Part shown: one piece after another, positions 62,599 through 64,000 of the stretch
How positions within the stretch are numbered: the stretch's first letter is position 1
How the letters are laid out: every line of letters starts with the position of its first letter
NCBI RefSeq assembly: GCF_009617995.1
Contig: NZ_CP044129.1
Location: 2,976,001 to 3,040,000, forward strand
DNA: 64,000 nucleotides
Source: Halomicrobium sp. LC1Hm
GTDB lineage: Archaea; Halobacteriota; Halobacteria; Halobacteriales; Haloarculaceae
Reading direction: 5' to 3'
Translations under genes and position numbers: made by a program
Notes under the pieces: generated by a model
The model's database searches: none
The model's input: the letters and a program-made list of their open reading frames with translations, nothing else
Told to the model about the DNA's origin: nothing

Positions 62599-63190
62599 TG
62601 GCGGCTGTTCTTGCCGGTCGGTCTTATAAGCTGGCGGTCCTAACAGTAGTACTTGGTGTCGCTAGGGGTCGACGAGACAGTGATCGAGGGAGCCAACGAG
62701 TACCGAAAGCCCTCACCCCGCTCGCTGGGAGTTTCAGTAACGACCGCCGGTAACAAGTACTGAAAGCCCTCGCCCCGCGACCGCGTCTCGCCCTTTCGGT
62801 CCACCAGGACCGTACCGCACTGCACACAGCCACATACCTCCCCAGCCGACTCACTCGCTTCGCTCGTTCGCCCCTCGCACAATGTGGTCGCTCGACGGAG
62901 CGAGCGACAGCGTGCGCCACCGCCGCTTGTTCAGGAATCCGATTGTACTAACCAGTGTGGAGCATCCGGGCGACCGAGCGGTCCGAAGGACCCGGCAGGT
63001 CGCCCGGTTCACCGGACCGAACGGAGTGAGGTCCGGCTTTTTTCGCCGCCGGGAGAGCAAGCTCTCCCGAGCCTCACTTCGCTCCGCTCAGTGAGACCAC
63101 GTTTTTGCAAGCGGGGTGCGCCGACGGCGCACCCCCGCTGGAAAAAGGTGGATCGGAATGATTAGGGCCGGGCGTGGACAACCGCCGTCC
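62599..63190. other. 592-bp repeat-rich region before serS
   Basis: No gene. From the left: CTTATAAG TATA (hydrolase), then a tract with AGTACTGAAAGCCCTCG and CTCGCCCTTTCGGTCCACCAGG that resembles the tract around 1135-1240. Next comes CTCGCTTCGCTCGTTCG (loop-type repeat), then CCGGACC-GAACGGAGTGA-GGTCCGG with T6 (63012-63043). Finally a hairpin of GCGGGGTGCGCC around GAC with GGCGCACCCCCGC (about 63112-63140). Confidence 0.6.
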
Positions 63191-64000
63191 ATGTTGAGCA
63201 GACAGTTCGTCCGTGAGAACGCCGAGATGGTCCGGGAGGCCATCGAGCAGAAGGGCGTCACGGGCGTCGACCTCGACGAGATCCTGCGGATCGACGCGGA
63301 GTGGCGCGAGCTGAAGGCGGAGGGCGACAACCTGCGCCACCAGCGCAACGAGGTCTCCAGCGAGATCGGCGAGTACAAGCGCGAGGGCGAGGAGGAGAAG
63401 GCCCAGGCAGCCATCGAGCGCTCCAGCGAGCTGAAAGCGGAGCTCCAGCGCGTCGAGGACCGGGCCGACGAACTCGAAGCGAAGCTTGAGGCTCGCCTGC
63501 TGGAGATCCCCAACGTCCCCCACGAGTCGGTGCCGGTCGGCGACGACGAGAGCGACAACGTCGAGCGCTACCGCGAGGGGTTCGACGACCTGCGGACCCT
63601 GCCCGAGGACGTGATCCCTCACTACGAGCTGGGCGAGGAACTCGACATTCTGGACTTCGAGCGCGGGGCAAAGGTCTCCGGCGGCGGGTTCCAGTTCGTC
63701 AAGGGCGAGGGCGCACGGCTGGAGTACGCGCTGATCCAGTTCATGCTGGACGTACACCGCGAGCAGGACTACGTCGACGTGTTCCCGCCGCTGCCGGTCA
63801 ACAGCGAGTCGATGCGTGGGACCGGCCAGCTGCCGAAGTTTGCCGAGGACGCCTACCGTATCGGAGCCCGGCAGGACGACGACCACGACGACGACGACCT
63901 CTGGCTGCTCCCGACCGCGGAGGTGCCGGTGACCAACATGTACCGCGACGAGATCCTGCTGGACGACGACCTCCCGATCAAACACCAGGCGTTCTCGCCG
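63191..64000 (+). CDS. serS: Seryl-tRNA synthetase, N-terminal 270 residues (continues past the window)
   Basis: ATG 63191 (MLSRQFVRENAEMVREAIEQKG). The N-terminal antiparallel coiled coil runs about residues 25-105 (EWRELKAEGDNLRHQRNEVSSEIGEY, KAELQRVEDRADELEAKLE) and binds the long variable arm of tRNA-Ser. The class II core begins with GGGFQFVKGEGARLEYALIQF, motif 2 area (MRGTGQLPKFAEDAYRI) and LLPTAEVPVTNMYRDEIL. The reading frame is open at 64000, so the C-terminal half (motif 3) is missing. Confidence 0.95.
   Translation, partial: MLSRQFVRENAEMVREAIEQKGVTGVDLDEILRIDAEWRELKAEGDNLRHQRNEVSSEIGEYKREGEEEKAQAAIERSSELKAELQRVEDRADELEAKLEARLLEIPNVPHESVPVGDDESDNVERYREGFDDLRTLPEDVIPHYELGEELDILDFERGAKVSGGGFQFVKGEGARLEYALIQFMLDVHREQDYVDVFPPLPVNSESMRGTGQLPKFAEDAYRIGARQDDDHDDDDLWLLPTAEVPVTNMYRDEILLDDDLPIKHQAFSP

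Overview
The window is chromosomal DNA of an extremely halophilic archaeon (class Halobacteria). The evidence is high GC, strongly acidic predicted proteins, archaeal information-processing genes (TBP, Rpo7, Spt4, eIF1A, eIF2-gamma, L40e, thermosome, Rio1, Trm1, TrmG10, KEOPS Cgi121) and families typical of haloarchaea (bat/HTH_10 regulators, HalOD1, Lrp next to glnA, Mqo). The genus cannot be fixed from sequence alone. Many genes are leaderless or have very short leaders, with a TATA element about 25-30 nt before the start codon. Opposite-strand open frames are very common because of the GC bias, and I treated them as shadows.

Layout. 1-8.4 kb: a 5'-truncated bat-type regulator, an epimerase, a two-gene unit with a 29-aa membrane peptide, a lower-GC patch with a truncated trypsin-like protease and a lipoprotein, a MATE exporter with a repeated 3' end, Mqo and a ferredoxin. 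8.5-15.3 kb: Hel308-Cgi121, a His-rich NicO metal transporter, PurA, a DUF1684-type protein, tRNA-Gly(CCC) with its 5' end tandemly repeated, and an RNase HI-like protein. 15.3-18.7 kb: a secreted PhoX-family protein with a dockerin, followed by a PGF-CTERM-anchored cohesin-like protein. 20-25.5 kb: an AT-rich orphan membrane gene, then thermosome, KH protein, Rio1 and eIF1A. 25.5-31.3 kb: a DUF460 protein, a second MATE exporter, and lrp divergent from glnA. 31.4-41.5 kb: PAP2 phosphatase, Trm1, a SWIM protein, a histidine kinase with an internal 16-aa tandem repeat, a second bat-type regulator opposite a HalOD1 unit, HisH, UDG, L40e and TBP. 41.5-44.7 kb: TrmG10, then an AT-rich islet with a halocin C8-like precursor and a four-helix membrane protein. 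44.7-49.2 kb: the unit eIF2-gamma, PIN, Rpo7, Spt4, dephospho-CoA kinase, then a response regulator divergent from a DUF5787-like protein. 49.2-64 kb: DUF418, two MBL hydrolases, an AAA ATPase, thiolase, thioesterase, a membrane-bound winged-helix protein, a CPA antiporter, KatG, an alpha/beta hydrolase and the 5' part of serS.

The most interesting signals are these. (1) A halocin C8-like ten-cysteine peptide precursor with a neighbouring candidate immunity or accessory membrane protein. (2) A cohesin/dockerin-type surface pair built around a PhoX phosphatase. (3) An exactly 84-bp structured element, in three full and several degenerate copies, whose first three bases are the TGA stop codon of the upstream frame in nearly every case. 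(4) Perfect GC-rich palindromes inserted in frame in purA, rio1, hisH and a small winged-helix gene. (5) A family of hairpins with a shared 11-nt loop, some followed by T6. (6) A histidine kinase whose ATP-binding N box is followed by three 16-residue repeats that restate the box.
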